The notes below the pieces were generated by a model. That model made no database searches and was not told the origin of the DNA. It saw only the letters and a list, made by a program, of their open reading frames with translations. The position numbers and the translations under genes are program-made. Shown one piece after another: positions 33,495 through 42,341 of a stretch of DNA of 53,305 nt; within the stretch, counting starts at the first letter, position 1, and every line of letters begins with the position of its first letter. Source of the stretch: Prevotella sp. (lineage in GTDB: Bacteria > Bacteroidota > Bacteroidia > Bacteroidales > Bacteroidaceae); NCBI GenBank assembly GCA_017619275.1, contig JAFZSR010000089.1, positions 1 through 53,305 on the forward strand, given 5' to 3'.

Positions 33495-33623
33495 ATGGCC
33501 GACGGATATTTGGAGAAACACCAGCAGGACTATGAGGCTCGGCGCGAGGCATTCCTGCGCCGACAGCGCCACCTCCCCCCGCTGAAACCTCGCCCACAAC
33601 GCCCCGACGACGAGGCACTGTAG
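33495..33623 (+). CDS. small 42-residue basic protein
   Basis: A short ORF opening ATG GCC GAC GGA and ending TAG. The product starts MADGYLEKHQQDYEARREAF and is rich in Arg, Gln, His and Pro, with a helical first half and an acidic end (DDEAL). It starts 20 nt after the DUF4270 stop and is immediately followed by a terminator hairpin, a placing that suits a real last gene of the transcript. Many Bacteroidota have small proteins beginning MAD-YLEK, but I cannot name a family with certainty. Confidence 0.6.
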   Translation: MADGYLEKHQQDYEARREAFLRRQRHLPPLKPRPQRPDDEAL

Positions 33624-33631
33624 CCCACTAT

Positions 33632-33674
33632 TAAGCCCCTCAGTTCTTGGACGAGCCATGAACTGAGGGGCTTA
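33632..33674. terminator. 15-bp perfect hairpin, bidirectional terminator
   Basis: TAAGCCCCTCAGTTC (33632-33646) pairs perfectly with GAACTGAGGGGCTTA (33660-33674) across a 13-nt loop. It lies between the small ORF and the convergent lipoprotein gene. Confidence 0.8.
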
Positions 33675-33695
33675 TGAACTAAGGAGGGCTACAGT

Positions 33696-34067
33696 TTACT
33701 CTCCCAGAAGCTTCTTCTTCCATGCGTCGATTTTCTCGTCGATGTCTTTCACTCGGGCATTCTGTTCGTCGTTGCGCAGCTGCTCGGTCTTCATCAGCTG
33801 GTTCGTGATGGGCCACACCTCCTCTTGCAGTTCCATGATGTCGTCGATGACGTCCTCGCCGGCTTCGCTACGCTTCTGCAGGTCGTCGTACTTTGCGAAA
33901 TAGTCCTCGTAGGCCTTTACAGCGGCCTCAGGATCGTCGACTTCCTGGGTGGTGGTCTCCACTACTTCGGCAGCGGCCTCGCCACCCCGCTGCTTCTTGC
34001 TGTCACTGCACGAAGCCAAGAACAAGCCGAAGCATGCGGCCAAGGCAAAGAACAATGGTTTCTTCAT
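33696..34067 (-). CDS. small lipoprotein, helical, unknown function
   Basis: 123 residues with a clear lipoprotein signal (GLFLASCSDSKK). The mature part is charged and almost all helical: an Ala/Glu/Thr-rich segment, then AVKAYEDYFAKYDDLQKRSE and ARVKDIDEKIDAWKKKLLGE, which could form a short coiled coil. I do not recognise the family. It is the last gene of a minus-strand group with the anchored protein and the GH25 lysozyme, 24 nt behind the former. Confidence 0.78.
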   Translation of the reverse strand: MKKPLFFALAACFGLFLASCSDSKKQRGGEAAAEVVETTTQEVDDPEAAVKAYEDYFAKYDDLQKRSEAGEDVIDDIMELQEEVWPITNQLMKTEQLRNDEQNARVKDIDEKIDAWKKKLLGE

Positions 34068-34091
34068 TTTAGGCAGGTATATTTTTTTCGT

Positions 34092-34505
34092 TCAGAGTTC
34101 TGTGTCGTCCGTATTGTCCACGTCGTCGGTGGAGATTTCCTCCAGTTCCTCTGGAGTCACCTCCTCGAAGTCGTCCTGCTCTGACTCTTGTGGTGTGGCC
34201 ACAGGCTCTTCGGCAGGCGTTTCTGGCTGAGTGGGCACCACCGGCTCTTCTTCCACTACTGCTGGCACCTCCGGCTCGGGCTCCATGGGGTCGAGTGGCG
34301 GCAGCTCGTCGAGCGTGGTTGCTGGCAGTGGGGCTGGATCCTCTTTCTTGTCGGTCACCATCTCCTGCTCCTCGGGCTGTTCGGTAGCTGCCGCCAGCTG
34401 CTGACGTGCATTGTCGGCGATGTAGAGCCCCGTGAGGATACCGATGAGGGCGATGATGGTGCCCACGACGATGGAGGTGGTCCAGCTGGTGCGTTTATCT
34501 GACAT
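34092..34505 (-). CDS. small membrane-anchored protein with acidic Pro/Glu-rich domain
   Basis: 137 residues. One N-terminal membrane segment (SIVVGTIIALIGILTGLYIA) is preceded by a short basic cytoplasmic tail, and the remaining 100 residues are low complexity, rich in Pro, Glu, Thr and Asp (for example PAEEPVATPQESEQDDFEEV). Its start overlaps the end of the GH25 gene by 11 nt, implying coupled translation. The layout suggests a periplasmic spacer or a partner of the lysozyme. Family not recognised. Confidence 0.75.
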   Translation of the reverse strand: MSDKRTSWTTSIVVGTIIALIGILTGLYIADNARQQLAAATEQPEEQEMVTDKKEDPAPLPATTLDELPPLDPMEPEPEVPAVVEEEPVVPTQPETPAEEPVATPQESEQDDFEEVTPEELEEISTDDVDNTDDTEL

Positions 34506-35286
34506 AGTAGATCTCCTTTAGCTTGTGGTCGCCCATGATGCGGCTCTTGTCCACCTCGCCCTTCACGCCTTTGAGACGTCCTTTGCTGGTGTATTGCCAA
34601 ATGATGTAGTCGCGGCCATCAGCCAACTGTGGCTGCTCGTCGCTGTACATCGCTATCATGAGTGGATAGCCTTCGAGGCGGCCTTGCAGGTGCTTGTTGT
34701 AGAAGTTGCGATAGGTGTAGACGAGGGGCTTCTGGTGGTATGCCTCTTCCATGAGGCGCAACATCTTGTTGAGCGAGTCGCAGAACTGCTCGGTGGGCAT
34801 GCCGGCGTCGGTCTCCACGTCGAGCATGGGTATGAGGTCTTGCTCGGCGGGCAAGCACTGCGCCTTGAAGTTGTGTATCTGCATGCTCAGGTTCACCTTT
34901 GGACGGAAGAAGTGGTAGCTGCCCACCTTCAGGTCGTGGCTGTGGGCCATCTCAATGTTGCGCAGATAGAGCGGGTCCTGGTTGTCCTTTCCCTCGGTAC
35001 ACTTCAGGTAGACGTAGGCCATGTTGGTGTCGTCGCCGACAGCATTCCAGAATACTTCGTTCTGATAGTGGCTCACGTCGATGCCATGCACATGCGAGCA
35101 GGTGTCTTCGCAGGCATGGAAGGGGTCGGCGTCGTGCAGGCTCAGCTTCACGGGCTTGGGTGCAACGTACTTGACGGCGCGGCGCGGCGTGGCACGCCGG
35201 CGCACGGTCTTGCGCTTCCGCGGGGCGGCCTCGCACACCATTGCCACAATCAGGCAAAGCAACATCAGCAGGGTGAATCTCCTCAT
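34495..35286 (-). CDS. GH25 family lysozyme-like muramidase
   Basis: A 263-residue exported glycoside hydrolase expected to cut the glycan strands of peptidoglycan. The chosen ATG begins a signal peptide (MRRFTLLMLLCLIVAMVCEA); the longer frame from 35328 adds 14 polar residues. A very basic stretch follows (RKRKTVRRRATPRRAVKYV), then the GH25 domain: HGIDVSHYQNEV with the first active Asp, YVYLKCTEGKD, GSYHFFRP, LIPMLDVETD with the catalytic Asp and Glu, and DYIIWQYTSKGRL. The basic N-terminal region could bind the wall. Two small genes follow in the same direction. Confidence 0.92.
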   Translation of the reverse strand: MRRFTLLMLLCLIVAMVCEAAPRKRKTVRRRATPRRAVKYVAPKPVKLSLHDADPFHACEDTCSHVHGIDVSHYQNEVFWNAVGDDTNMAYVYLKCTEGKDNQDPLYLRNIEMAHSHDLKVGSYHFFRPKVNLSMQIHNFKAQCLPAEQDLIPMLDVETDAGMPTEQFCDSLNKMLRLMEEAYHQKPLVYTYRNFYNKHLQGRLEGYPLMIAMYSDEQPQLADGRDYIIWQYTSKGRLKGVKGEVDKSRIMGDHKLKEIYYVR

Positions 35287-35326
35287 TATACTCTTTTTCG
35301 CTTTACAATTATCATTTTTTCTAAAC

Positions 35327-35429
35327 AACGGATTAAGACGGATTGCACGGATTTCAGGGCTTTATTCTTGATTTCACGGATGGAATAAATTCAATCCGTA
35401 TAATCCGTTAAATCCGTTTTAATCCGTTG
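35327..35429. repeat. inverted arms of 9-bp ATCCGT repeats
   Basis: The right arm (35393-35429) is AATCCGTAT, AATCCGTTA, AATCCGTTT, a single T, AATCCGTTG. The left arm (35327-35353) is the reverse complement of the same units, with the same 10 then 9 bp spacing from the outside. Arms 35327-35353 and 35402-35428 match at 24 of 27 positions. It lies between ileS and the GH25 gene, both on the minus strand. Confidence 0.88.
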
Positions 35430-35439
35430 TTTTAAATCA

Positions 35440-38400
35440 TCAGTTCTTGCTGATCTTGATGTTCAGTTTGAACTCTCCGAAGTCCACTTCCTGTCCGTCG
35501 TTCTGTGCTATGCAGATGTCGTTGGCCAGGACTTGTGTCTTCACGTAGTCGCCAAAGGCGGCGACGGTTGGCTCCATCTTCTCGTTGGGGGCGATGGTGA
35601 GCACTATGCGGTCGGTGATTTCCAGTCCGCTCTCCTTGCGCATGTTCTGAATGCGGTTGATGAGTTCGCGTGCCAGTCCCTCTTGCAGCAGTTCGTCGTT
35701 CAGTTCCACCTCGAGTGCCACGGTGAGTGCACCGTCGTTGGCCACCTGCCATCCGGGGATGTCCTCGCTGATGATTTCCACGTCGGCGGCATCGACGTCA
35801 AGCTGCTGACCCTCTGCGCTGATGGCGATGGTTCCGTTCTGCTCCAGCTGTGCTATCTGCTCCTGCGTGAGGGCATCGACGGCGGCGGCCACAGCCTTCA
35901 TCAGCTTGCCGTATTTCTTTCCCATCACGCGGAAGTTGCACTTCACTTTCTTCACCAGGATGCCCTGCCCCTCGACGAATTTCATCTCCTTCACGTTCAC
36001 CTCGTTCAGGATGAGCTGCTTCACAGCTTCGATGCGAGCGCGCTGCTCGTCGGTGGCGGGAATCATGATGCACTGCAGTGGCTGGCGCACCTTGATGCTC
36101 ACCTTCTTTCTGAGGGCCAGCACCATGGATGTGATTTTCTGTGCCATCTCCATGCGAGCCTCCAAGTCGGTGTCGATGAGTGCTTCGTCGGGCGTGGGGA
36201 AGACGTCGAGGTGCACCGAGTCTTTCGCTCCTCCCAGGTCGCGATAGAGCTGGTCGGCATAGAACGGTGCCAAGGGTGCGATGAGCTTGGCGACGGTCAT
36301 CAGGCTGGTGTAGAGCGTGTCGTAGGCCGAGCGCTTGTCGTCGGTCATGTCCTTGCCCCAGAAGCGCTTACGCTGCGTGTGCACATACCAGTTGGAGAGG
36401 TCGTCGTTCACGAAGGCGTCGATGAGGCGGCCGGCGCGGGTGGGGTCGTAGTTCTCCATCTCCACCGTCACCTTCTTCACCAGCGTGTTCAGGCACGACA
36501 GGATCCAGCGGTCGATTTCGGGCCGTTGTGTGTGTTGTGGCATTGCCGCAACAGAAGGTTCGTAGCCATCGACGTTGGCATAGAGGGCAAAGAAGGAGTA
36601 GGTGTTGTAGAGGGTGCCGAAGAACTTGCGGCTCACCTCGGCCACGCCCTCGGGGTCGAACTTCAGGTTGTCCCACGGCTCGCTGTTGGTCATCATATAG
36701 AAGCGAACGGCGTCGGAGCCGTACTTGTCAATCATGTCGAAGGGATTGACCACATTGCCCACGCGCTTCGACATCTTGTTGCCCTTGGCATCGAGCACCA
36801 GTCCGGTGGAAACGACGTTCTTAAAAGCCACGGAGTCGAAAATCATCGTGGCGATGGCGTGCAGGGTAAAGAACCAACCGCGCGTCTGGTCCACGCCCTC
36901 GTTGATGTAGTCGGCGGGGTAGAACTTGCGCTCGTCCACGAGGTCGCGGTTCTCGAAGGGATAGTGCAGCTGGGCGTAGGGCATGGCTCCGCTGTCGAAC
37001 CACACGTCGATGAGGTCGCTCTCGCGCTTCATGGGTTTGCCCGTGGGCGACACCAATTTAATATAGTCCACGTAGGGACGGTGCAGGTCGATGCGGTCGT
37101 AGTTCTCCTGACTCTGGTCGCCAGGCACGAAACCCTTCTCTTTCAGCGGGTTCTGCTCCATCACGCCGGTTGCCACGGCCTTCTCAATCTCGTTGTAGAG
37201 CTCTTCGACCGAGCCGATGCAGATCTCCTCGCCGTCCTCCGAGCGCCAGATGGGCAGCGGTGTGCCCCAGAAGCGCGAGCGCGAGAGGTTCCAGTCGTTG
37301 AGGTTGTCGAGCCAGTTGCCAAAGCGGCCGCTGCCGGTGCTCTCCGGATGCCAGTTGATGGTGCGGTTCAGCTCGCTCATGCGCTCCTTCATCGACGAGC
37401 TGCGGATGAACCACGAATCCAGCGGATAGTAGAGCACGGGCTTGTCGGTGCGCCAGCAGTGGGGATAGTTGTGCACATGCTTCTCAATCTTGTAGACCTT
37501 GTCCTGTGCCTTCAGGTCCATGCAGATGCTGATGTCGAGCGTCTCGTCCTTGTCGGTGAGGGTGTCGTCGTAGGCGTTCTTCACATAGCGTCCGGCAAAC
37601 TTCTGCCACTCCTCCACGTTCACATACTGCTTCACGAAGTCGGGGTCGAGGTCGTCGATGGGATAGTACTTTCCCTGCAAGTCGACCACAGGGCGCTCGT
37701 TGCCTTTCTTGTCGATGAGCACGATGGGGCAGATGCCGGCCTGCTTGGCCACGAAGGCATCGTCGGCACCGAAGTTCGGGGCGATGTGCACAATGCCGGC
37801 ACCGTCGTCGGTGGTCACATAGTCGCCGGGAATGACGCGAAAGGCGTCGCCCATGGGCTTGATGGCGGGCATCAGCTGCTCGTACTCCATGCCCACAAGG
37901 TCGGTGCCCTTGTAGCGGCCAACGATGCGATAGGGCATGAACTTCTCGCCCTTCTTGAATGGGGGCATCTCGCCGCCGTCGGTCATCTCGCCTTCGGGAG
38001 CCAGGTAGGCAGCCAGACGGGCCTCGGCCAGGATGATGGTGATGGGCTTGGCAGTGTAGGGGTTGTAGGTCTCCACTGCCACATAGTCAATCTTCGGGCC
38101 TACGCAGAGTGCCGTGTTGGCGGCCAGCGTCCACGGTGTGGTGGTCCAAGCCAGGAAGTAGGCCGTCCCCCACCCTGTCATCTCGGGCTTGGGGTTCTTT
38201 ATGCGGAACAGGGCGGTGCATGTGGTGTCCTTCACGTCGCGATAGCAGCCGGGCTGGTTCAGCTCGTGACTGCTCAGGCCAGTGCCGGCGGCGGGACTAT
38301 AGGGCTGGATGGTGTAGCCCTTGTAGAGCAATCCTTTCTCATAGAACTGCTTCAGCAGCCACCACAGCGTCTCGATGTATTTGTTATCGTAGGTGATGTA

Positions 38401-38862
38401 GGGGTTGTCCAAGTCCACGAAGTAGCCCATGCGCTCGGTCAGCTCGCGCCACTCTTGGGTGTAAGCCATCACGTTCTCGCGGCACTTCTGGTTGTATTCC
38501 TCGGTGCTGATGTAACGAGGCGACTCGGGGTTGTCGATGTCGGCCTTGGTGATGCCCAGGCTCTTCTCCACACTCAGCTCCACGGGCAGTCCATGGGTGT
38601 CCCATCCTGCCTTGCGCAGCACCTGCTGCCCTTGCATGGTGTGGTAGCGGTTGAAGGTGTCCTTCAACGCGCGACCCAGCACATGGTGGATGCCGGGATG
38701 GCCGTTGGCCGAGGGGGGACCCTCGTAGAACACAAATTGCGGACATCCCTCGCGCTCGCTGATGGAGCGATGGAAGATGTCCTCGTTCATCCACTTCTGC
38801 AGCATCTCGCTGTTCACCTGTGTCAGGTTCAAGCCGTTGTATTCGGCGAATTTCTTTGTCAT
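35440..38862 (-). CDS. ileS: isoleucyl-tRNA synthetase, long form
   Basis: Charges tRNA-Ile. At 1,140 residues it is the longer, eukaryote-like type. The HIGH motif is HPGIHH within SANGHPGIHHVLGRALKDTF (about residue 55), the editing domain includes FLAWTTTPWTLAANTALCVG with the Thr-rich editing motif, and the KMSKS motif is KMSKR in KGNKMSKRVGNVVNPFD (about 696). The C-terminal part has the anticodon-binding helices (YDPTRAGRLIDAFVNDDLSN) and an additional tail of about 150 residues. The ATG used is preceded by a good -7 element. A complete antisense ORF exists but is not a gene. Confidence 0.98.
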   Translation of the reverse strand: MTKKFAEYNGLNLTQVNSEMLQKWMNEDIFHRSISEREGCPQFVFYEGPPSANGHPGIHHVLGRALKDTFNRYHTMQGQQVLRKAGWDTHGLPVELSVEKSLGITKADIDNPESPRYISTEEYNQKCRENVMAYTQEWRELTERMGYFVDLDNPYITYDNKYIETLWWLLKQFYEKGLLYKGYTIQPYSPAAGTGLSSHELNQPGCYRDVKDTTCTALFRIKNPKPEMTGWGTAYFLAWTTTPWTLAANTALCVGPKIDYVAVETYNPYTAKPITIILAEARLAAYLAPEGEMTDGGEMPPFKKGEKFMPYRIVGRYKGTDLVGMEYEQLMPAIKPMGDAFRVIPGDYVTTDDGAGIVHIAPNFGADDAFVAKQAGICPIVLIDKKGNERPVVDLQGKYYPIDDLDPDFVKQYVNVEEWQKFAGRYVKNAYDDTLTDKDETLDISICMDLKAQDKVYKIEKHVHNYPHCWRTDKPVLYYPLDSWFIRSSSMKERMSELNRTINWHPESTGSGRFGNWLDNLNDWNLSRSRFWGTPLPIWRSEDGEEICIGSVEELYNEIEKAVATGVMEQNPLKEKGFVPGDQSQENYDRIDLHRPYVDYIKLVSPTGKPMKRESDLIDVWFDSGAMPYAQLHYPFENRDLVDERKFYPADYINEGVDQTRGWFFTLHAIATMIFDSVAFKNVVSTGLVLDAKGNKMSKRVGNVVNPFDMIDKYGSDAVRFYMMTNSEPWDNLKFDPEGVAEVSRKFFGTLYNTYSFFALYANVDGYEPSVAAMPQHTQRPEIDRWILSCLNTLVKKVTVEMENYDPTRAGRLIDAFVNDDLSNWYVHTQRKRFWGKDMTDDKRSAYDTLYTSLMTVAKLIAPLAPFYADQLYRDLGGAKDSVHLDVFPTPDEALIDTDLEARMEMAQKITSMVLALRKKVSIKVRQPLQCIMIPATDEQRARIEAVKQLILNEVNVKEMKFVEGQGILVKKVKCNFRVMGKKYGKLMKAVAAAVDALTQEQIAQLEQNGTIAISAEGQQLDVDAADVEIISEDIPGWQVANDGALTVALEVELNDELLQEGLARELINRIQNMRKESGLEITDRIVLTIAPNEKMEPTVAAFGDYVKTQVLANDICIAQNDGQEVDFGEFKLNIKISKN

Positions 38863-38891
38863 GATCTTTGTTGCTTTCTCGATTTGGGGTG

Positions 38892-38899
38892 CAAAGTTA
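38892..38899 (-). promoter_or_regulatory. -7 element of ileS
   Basis: On the minus strand TAACTTTG (38899 to 38892), about 30 nt before the start codon. No clear -33 box is seen at the usual distance. Confidence 0.6.
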
Positions 38900-38978
38900 C
38901 TGCTTTTTTTTCAATTAGCGTTGTGTTTTTTGCTAAAAAATCTCAACCAGGGCTTCATCGCCGAAAGAAAACGAAAAA

Positions 38979-39011
38979 CCCTCGGCAACGAGGTTCATCT
39001 GTTGCCGAGGG
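38979..39011 (-). terminator. terminator of the large secreted-protein gene
   Basis: On the minus strand CCCTCGGCAAC, an 11-nt loop and GTTGCCGAGGG are followed by TTTTTCGTTTTC. It lies 27 nt after the stop codon at 39038. Confidence 0.88.
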
Positions 39012-39037
39012 CTTTTAGGGTTTTATAGCCTTTTTGA

Positions 39038-42000
39038 CTACTTCATCATAATCTTCTTGGCCTTGCCATCGCTGACGATAATGTTCAGACCTGGCTGCAG
39101 CTTGCTCTGACGGATACCCGAGATGGAGTAGATGCCGTCGGGAGCACGGTTGATGTCGACCGTTCTGATACCTGCTGCCAGCGGGCCTTCCCATCCGCTG
39201 TTGTCGCCCTTGGCAACGAGTGTCAGCGTCCAGCCGCCAACGGAGTACCAAGCACCGCCGAACACCTTCGGGGTCTTGCTGGCCTCGGTTCCGGCCATCG
39301 TACCGATGAGCAGCTCGTGGTTCTTCACTTCAATGCCGTTCATCTCCTGGTGCTGCCAGCCGCGGCCATTGCCATCGTTGGCGTTGAAGATGGCAAACTG
39401 CTCGTCAGTGTAGGTTCCTGCATTCCAAGCAGCCTCGGCCTCTTCCCACATCGGACCATGATTGTCGCTGGCCACGATGACGGTGTCCTCGCCCAGATCC
39501 GTATAGGTCTTGTAGTAGTTCATGGGAATCTCCACGAACACGGTGTCGTTGCTCACAGCATTGAGGATGTAGGCACCCTCGGCCGGCGTACGGGTGTAGA
39601 CACCCACGTTATACGTACCGTTGGGCAGCTCGGTGATGAGCTGGGTAGCGATGAAGCCTACCAGACCGTTGGAATTGTAGGAGTCGATGTAGCGAGTTGA
39701 CGAACCGTCGTACCACTGTCCGCCGTTCGTGTTGTTGTTACCGTTGCCCTTGTTGAAGTCCCAACCTGTTTCTGCCTCCAGCTTCGGGTTCTGGATGAAG
39801 GCCGTGTAGTCGGTGGCGTTCTCGTCGTCGAAGAGGTTCTGCTTCTTCACCACTCTCATCATCTCGTTCAGCTTAGCCAGCAGCTCGTTCACGGTCTCCA
39901 GGTCGCGCATCTCGGTTGTGAGGGTAGCCTTCTGCTGGGCCATGAGGTCGTTCAGGGCAGCCTTACCAGCAGCCGAAGCCGATGCAGCCACGCTGGCAGC
40001 CTCGTTATAGACGGGCGTGTAGACGTTCAGATAGTTCTTCAACAGGTCTACGGTAGCGTCGAACTTGGTATAGGTAGCGGTGTCGCAAGCAATCCACTTC
40101 TGAACATAGTTGTAGGCGAACGACACAATGTCCTCGGCAGCGCCATAGCCCTCGCCGCCATTCTTCTTCAGCGTGTAGTATACGGTGGGAATGGTCTTGC
40201 CCTCGATGGTACCGTCGCTGGGGATATACTCCTCGTACTTGTTCTCACTCTTCTGTGCCTCGTTCATGGCCTCTTGCAGACCCGTCATAGCCGGAACATA
40301 GTCGGTGGCGTTGCTGTAGAGGGCAATGGCATCGTTCAAGGCCTGCTTGTCGAGTGCGAAGTGCATGCCGGCAGCAAACTCCTGGGCAGCGTTCAGCTTC
40401 TTGACGTAAGCTCCCTCGACAGCCTCTGCGGGAGCCTCACCCAGATAGTAGAGATGGAAGTTGGTGGCGCAGAACCATCCTGCAGCACCCGAACCATTGC
40501 CAGTACCCTCGGCACCGATGGTCAGCTTTCCGTCTACCACGAGCACCTTCTGGCTGGCATCCATGGCCAGTGTCTCCCACTCGTTGTAGTCCCAGCCCTC
40601 CTGAGTGAGCGAACCGGAAATCTTCTTCTCGGCAATGCTCTGGCCAAACACATGCTGGTTGGTCAGGCAGGAGCTCTGTGTCACCAGGTCGGCGCTGATG
40701 GTGTAGTAGCCGTTAGGCAGACCCTCGATGTCCTGTGCCACAGCCAGTGTGGTGGTGAAATTGTTGTTCCAAGCATTCCAGCAACTACGCTGACGCTGCC
40801 AGTTCAAACGCTGGTCGCCGCCCTCGGCACCGGCAATGTACCATCCAGCGCTGGTCAGGTCGGGACTGCTGGCACTGCCTTCCACATAGAGGTCGTTGCC
40901 CTCCTCGTCGTAGCGCTTAGGGAACGCCCATTCGCTGTCGATGAACGAAGGCTCGGCACTCGACTCAATGAACCAGGGATGACTGATGAAGATGGTGAAG
41001 TCGGCAGGATTCTCCTCGCTTCCCGTCTGCGACATAATGTAAGCCCGGATTGCGGCCTCACCCTCGGCGTAGGCACCCAGAATCAGGGCAGCCACGTCTT
41101 CGCCTTCCTGAGGCTCATTCTCCTTGTAGCCCAGAATCTTCTCGTAGGCCTCCATCAGGGCAGCCTTGCCGGTGTAGTCGGTGGTGCGCAGATATTCCTC
41201 CATCTTGGCCAACATGGCATCCACATTCTCCATCTCTTTGATGGCATTGCGGTAGACGACAATGCTCTCGTTGGCTTCGTTCAAGGCAGCTGCCAGCTCC
41301 TCAACAGAACCGCCAATGTAGTCTTCCAGCGTCATCATATAGTCCGACAGCTGCGACGACAAGCCCACATAGCCTGCCGAAACGGCTTGCGTGTTCATCT
41401 CAATGCACTCTGTAATCAAGTCGAGGATATCCGACTCATACAGTTTGGCGGGATCGGCCTCGCCAATCTGCCAGAGCTTGATACCGTCGAGACAGACGAT
41501 GGGGTTATTGCCCGAACCGGTGTTGGCCGACTTGAAACCGAACTCCATGGTGAACTCCGTGGTGGGCGTGAACTCAAACTCGTGCTTCACCCACTCGTGC
41601 GAGCTCAGGCCAGTACCTGCTTCGTCCTTAAACACGTCCTTGCGGCAGGTGATCTTGGTCAGGTCTTCGGCAGTAGCGGTAGAGTTGGGGTTGATGTTGA
41701 TGGTCCAGTACTCCAGGCGATAGACTGCGCAGGGAAGCTTCACCACCTGGCGATAGCTGCGGCCACCGCCCCAACCGGCACGCAGGTAGAGCAGACCCTT
41801 GTTGTCGTCGGTGTTGAAGGCATCGGGCTTGGCGGGAACCGAGAGGTAGGTACTGCCATCGTCGGCCACGGGAATGGCCGTCTCGCCCAGGTCATAGGGC
41901 ACGGTGCCAAAGTACACCCACTCACATTTCTTGTCTGTTGGCATGTCGGTCACCCAGCCGCTGATGGCACCAATGAAACCGTTGGTAGCCTCCAGCGTGC

Positions 42001-42250
42001 GTCCATCACTACGCTTGTTGGGAGTGCTGGGATTGACCAGCGCATAGAGCGAGCCGTCGGCAGCAACGCCGGCAAGGCTTCGGTTACTTAATACTGTCGA
42101 TTGGTCGACAATTTCTTTCTTGGCACCATCGGCCTGCCATGTCAGGTCCTCTTCGAAACCGGCATTCTTGATGAGGTAAGTCACATCTTCCTGAGCAAAT
42201 GAGGAAAGAGCAAAGAATACCCCACCCAAAAGTAGTAGAATTTTCTTCAT
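39038..42250 (-). CDS. large secreted protein with C-terminal sorting-like tail, unknown function
   Basis: A 1,070-residue exported protein with signal peptide (LGGVFFALSSFAQ). The first 300 residues read as a jelly-roll or carbohydrate-binding-like beta domain (YLIKNAGFEEDLTWQADG, VYRLEYWTININPNS, FTMEFGFKSANTGSG). A similar layout recurs at about 440-620 and 840-1030 (YYTISADLVTQSSC, TYNVGVYTRTPAEG, GWTLTLVAKGDNSG), so it probably has three such domains joined by helical linkers (ELAAALNEANESIVVYRNAI, TLTTEMRDLETVNELLAKLN). The tail GIYSISGIRQSKLQPGLNI followed by a basic end is of the type found on secreted Prevotella proteins. The ATG at 42301 would add 17 residues and lies upstream of the likely transcription start. 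Polysaccharide binding is a guess. Confidence 0.82.
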   Translation of the reverse strand: MKKILLLLGGVFFALSSFAQEDVTYLIKNAGFEEDLTWQADGAKKEIVDQSTVLSNRSLAGVAADGSLYALVNPSTPNKRSDGRTLEATNGFIGAISGWVTDMPTDKKCEWVYFGTVPYDLGETAIPVADDGSTYLSVPAKPDAFNTDDNKGLLYLRAGWGGGRSYRQVVKLPCAVYRLEYWTININPNSTATAEDLTKITCRKDVFKDEAGTGLSSHEWVKHEFEFTPTTEFTMEFGFKSANTGSGNNPIVCLDGIKLWQIGEADPAKLYESDILDLITECIEMNTQAVSAGYVGLSSQLSDYMMTLEDYIGGSVEELAAALNEANESIVVYRNAIKEMENVDAMLAKMEEYLRTTDYTGKAALMEAYEKILGYKENEPQEGEDVAALILGAYAEGEAAIRAYIMSQTGSEENPADFTIFISHPWFIESSAEPSFIDSEWAFPKRYDEEGNDLYVEGSASSPDLTSAGWYIAGAEGGDQRLNWQRQRSCWNAWNNNFTTTLAVAQDIEGLPNGYYTISADLVTQSSCLTNQHVFGQSIAEKKISGSLTQEGWDYNEWETLAMDASQKVLVVDGKLTIGAEGTGNGSGAAGWFCATNFHLYYLGEAPAEAVEGAYVKKLNAAQEFAAGMHFALDKQALNDAIALYSNATDYVPAMTGLQEAMNEAQKSENKYEEYIPSDGTIEGKTIPTVYYTLKKNGGEGYGAAEDIVSFAYNYVQKWIACDTATYTKFDATVDLLKNYLNVYTPVYNEAASVAASASAAGKAALNDLMAQQKATLTTEMRDLETVNELLAKLNEMMRVVKKQNLFDDENATDYTAFIQNPKLEAETGWDFNKGNGNNNTNGGQWYDGSSTRYIDSYNSNGLVGFIATQLITELPNGTYNVGVYTRTPAEGAYILNAVSNDTVFVEIPMNYYKTYTDLGEDTVIVASDNHGPMWEEAEAAWNAGTYTDEQFAIFNANDGNGRGWQHQEMNGIEVKNHELLIGTMAGTEASKTPKVFGGAWYSVGGWTLTLVAKGDNSGWEGPLAAGIRTVDINRAPDGIYSISGIRQSKLQPGLNIIVSDGKAKKIMMK

Positions 42251-42298
42251 AGATAGAACAATTGTAAAGTTAGTAAATATTAGTAAATAGTAGTGGTG

Positions 42299-42306
42299 CA
42301 AATATA
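42299..42306 (-). promoter_or_regulatory. -7 element of the large secreted-protein gene
   Basis: On the minus strand TATATTTG (42306 to 42299). Transcription would start near 42292, giving a leader of about 42 nt to the ATG at 42250 and supporting that start. The nearest TTTG upstream is 23 nt away. Confidence 0.55.
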
Positions 42307-42341
42307 CAGAATAATGTTCACACCATCATCAAACCGCGCTA

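Noticed and set aside
35533-39018. 1,161-codon plus-strand ORF covering ileS
   Set aside because: It is the antisense of a certain ileS gene; its composition (Val, His, Leu, Gly, Ala rich) follows from the codon use of the opposite strand, and it has no motif.
40274-42091. 605-codon plus-strand ORF opposite the large secreted protein
   Set aside because: The minus-strand gene has a signal peptide, promoter, terminator and sorting-like tail; the plus ORF has none of these.
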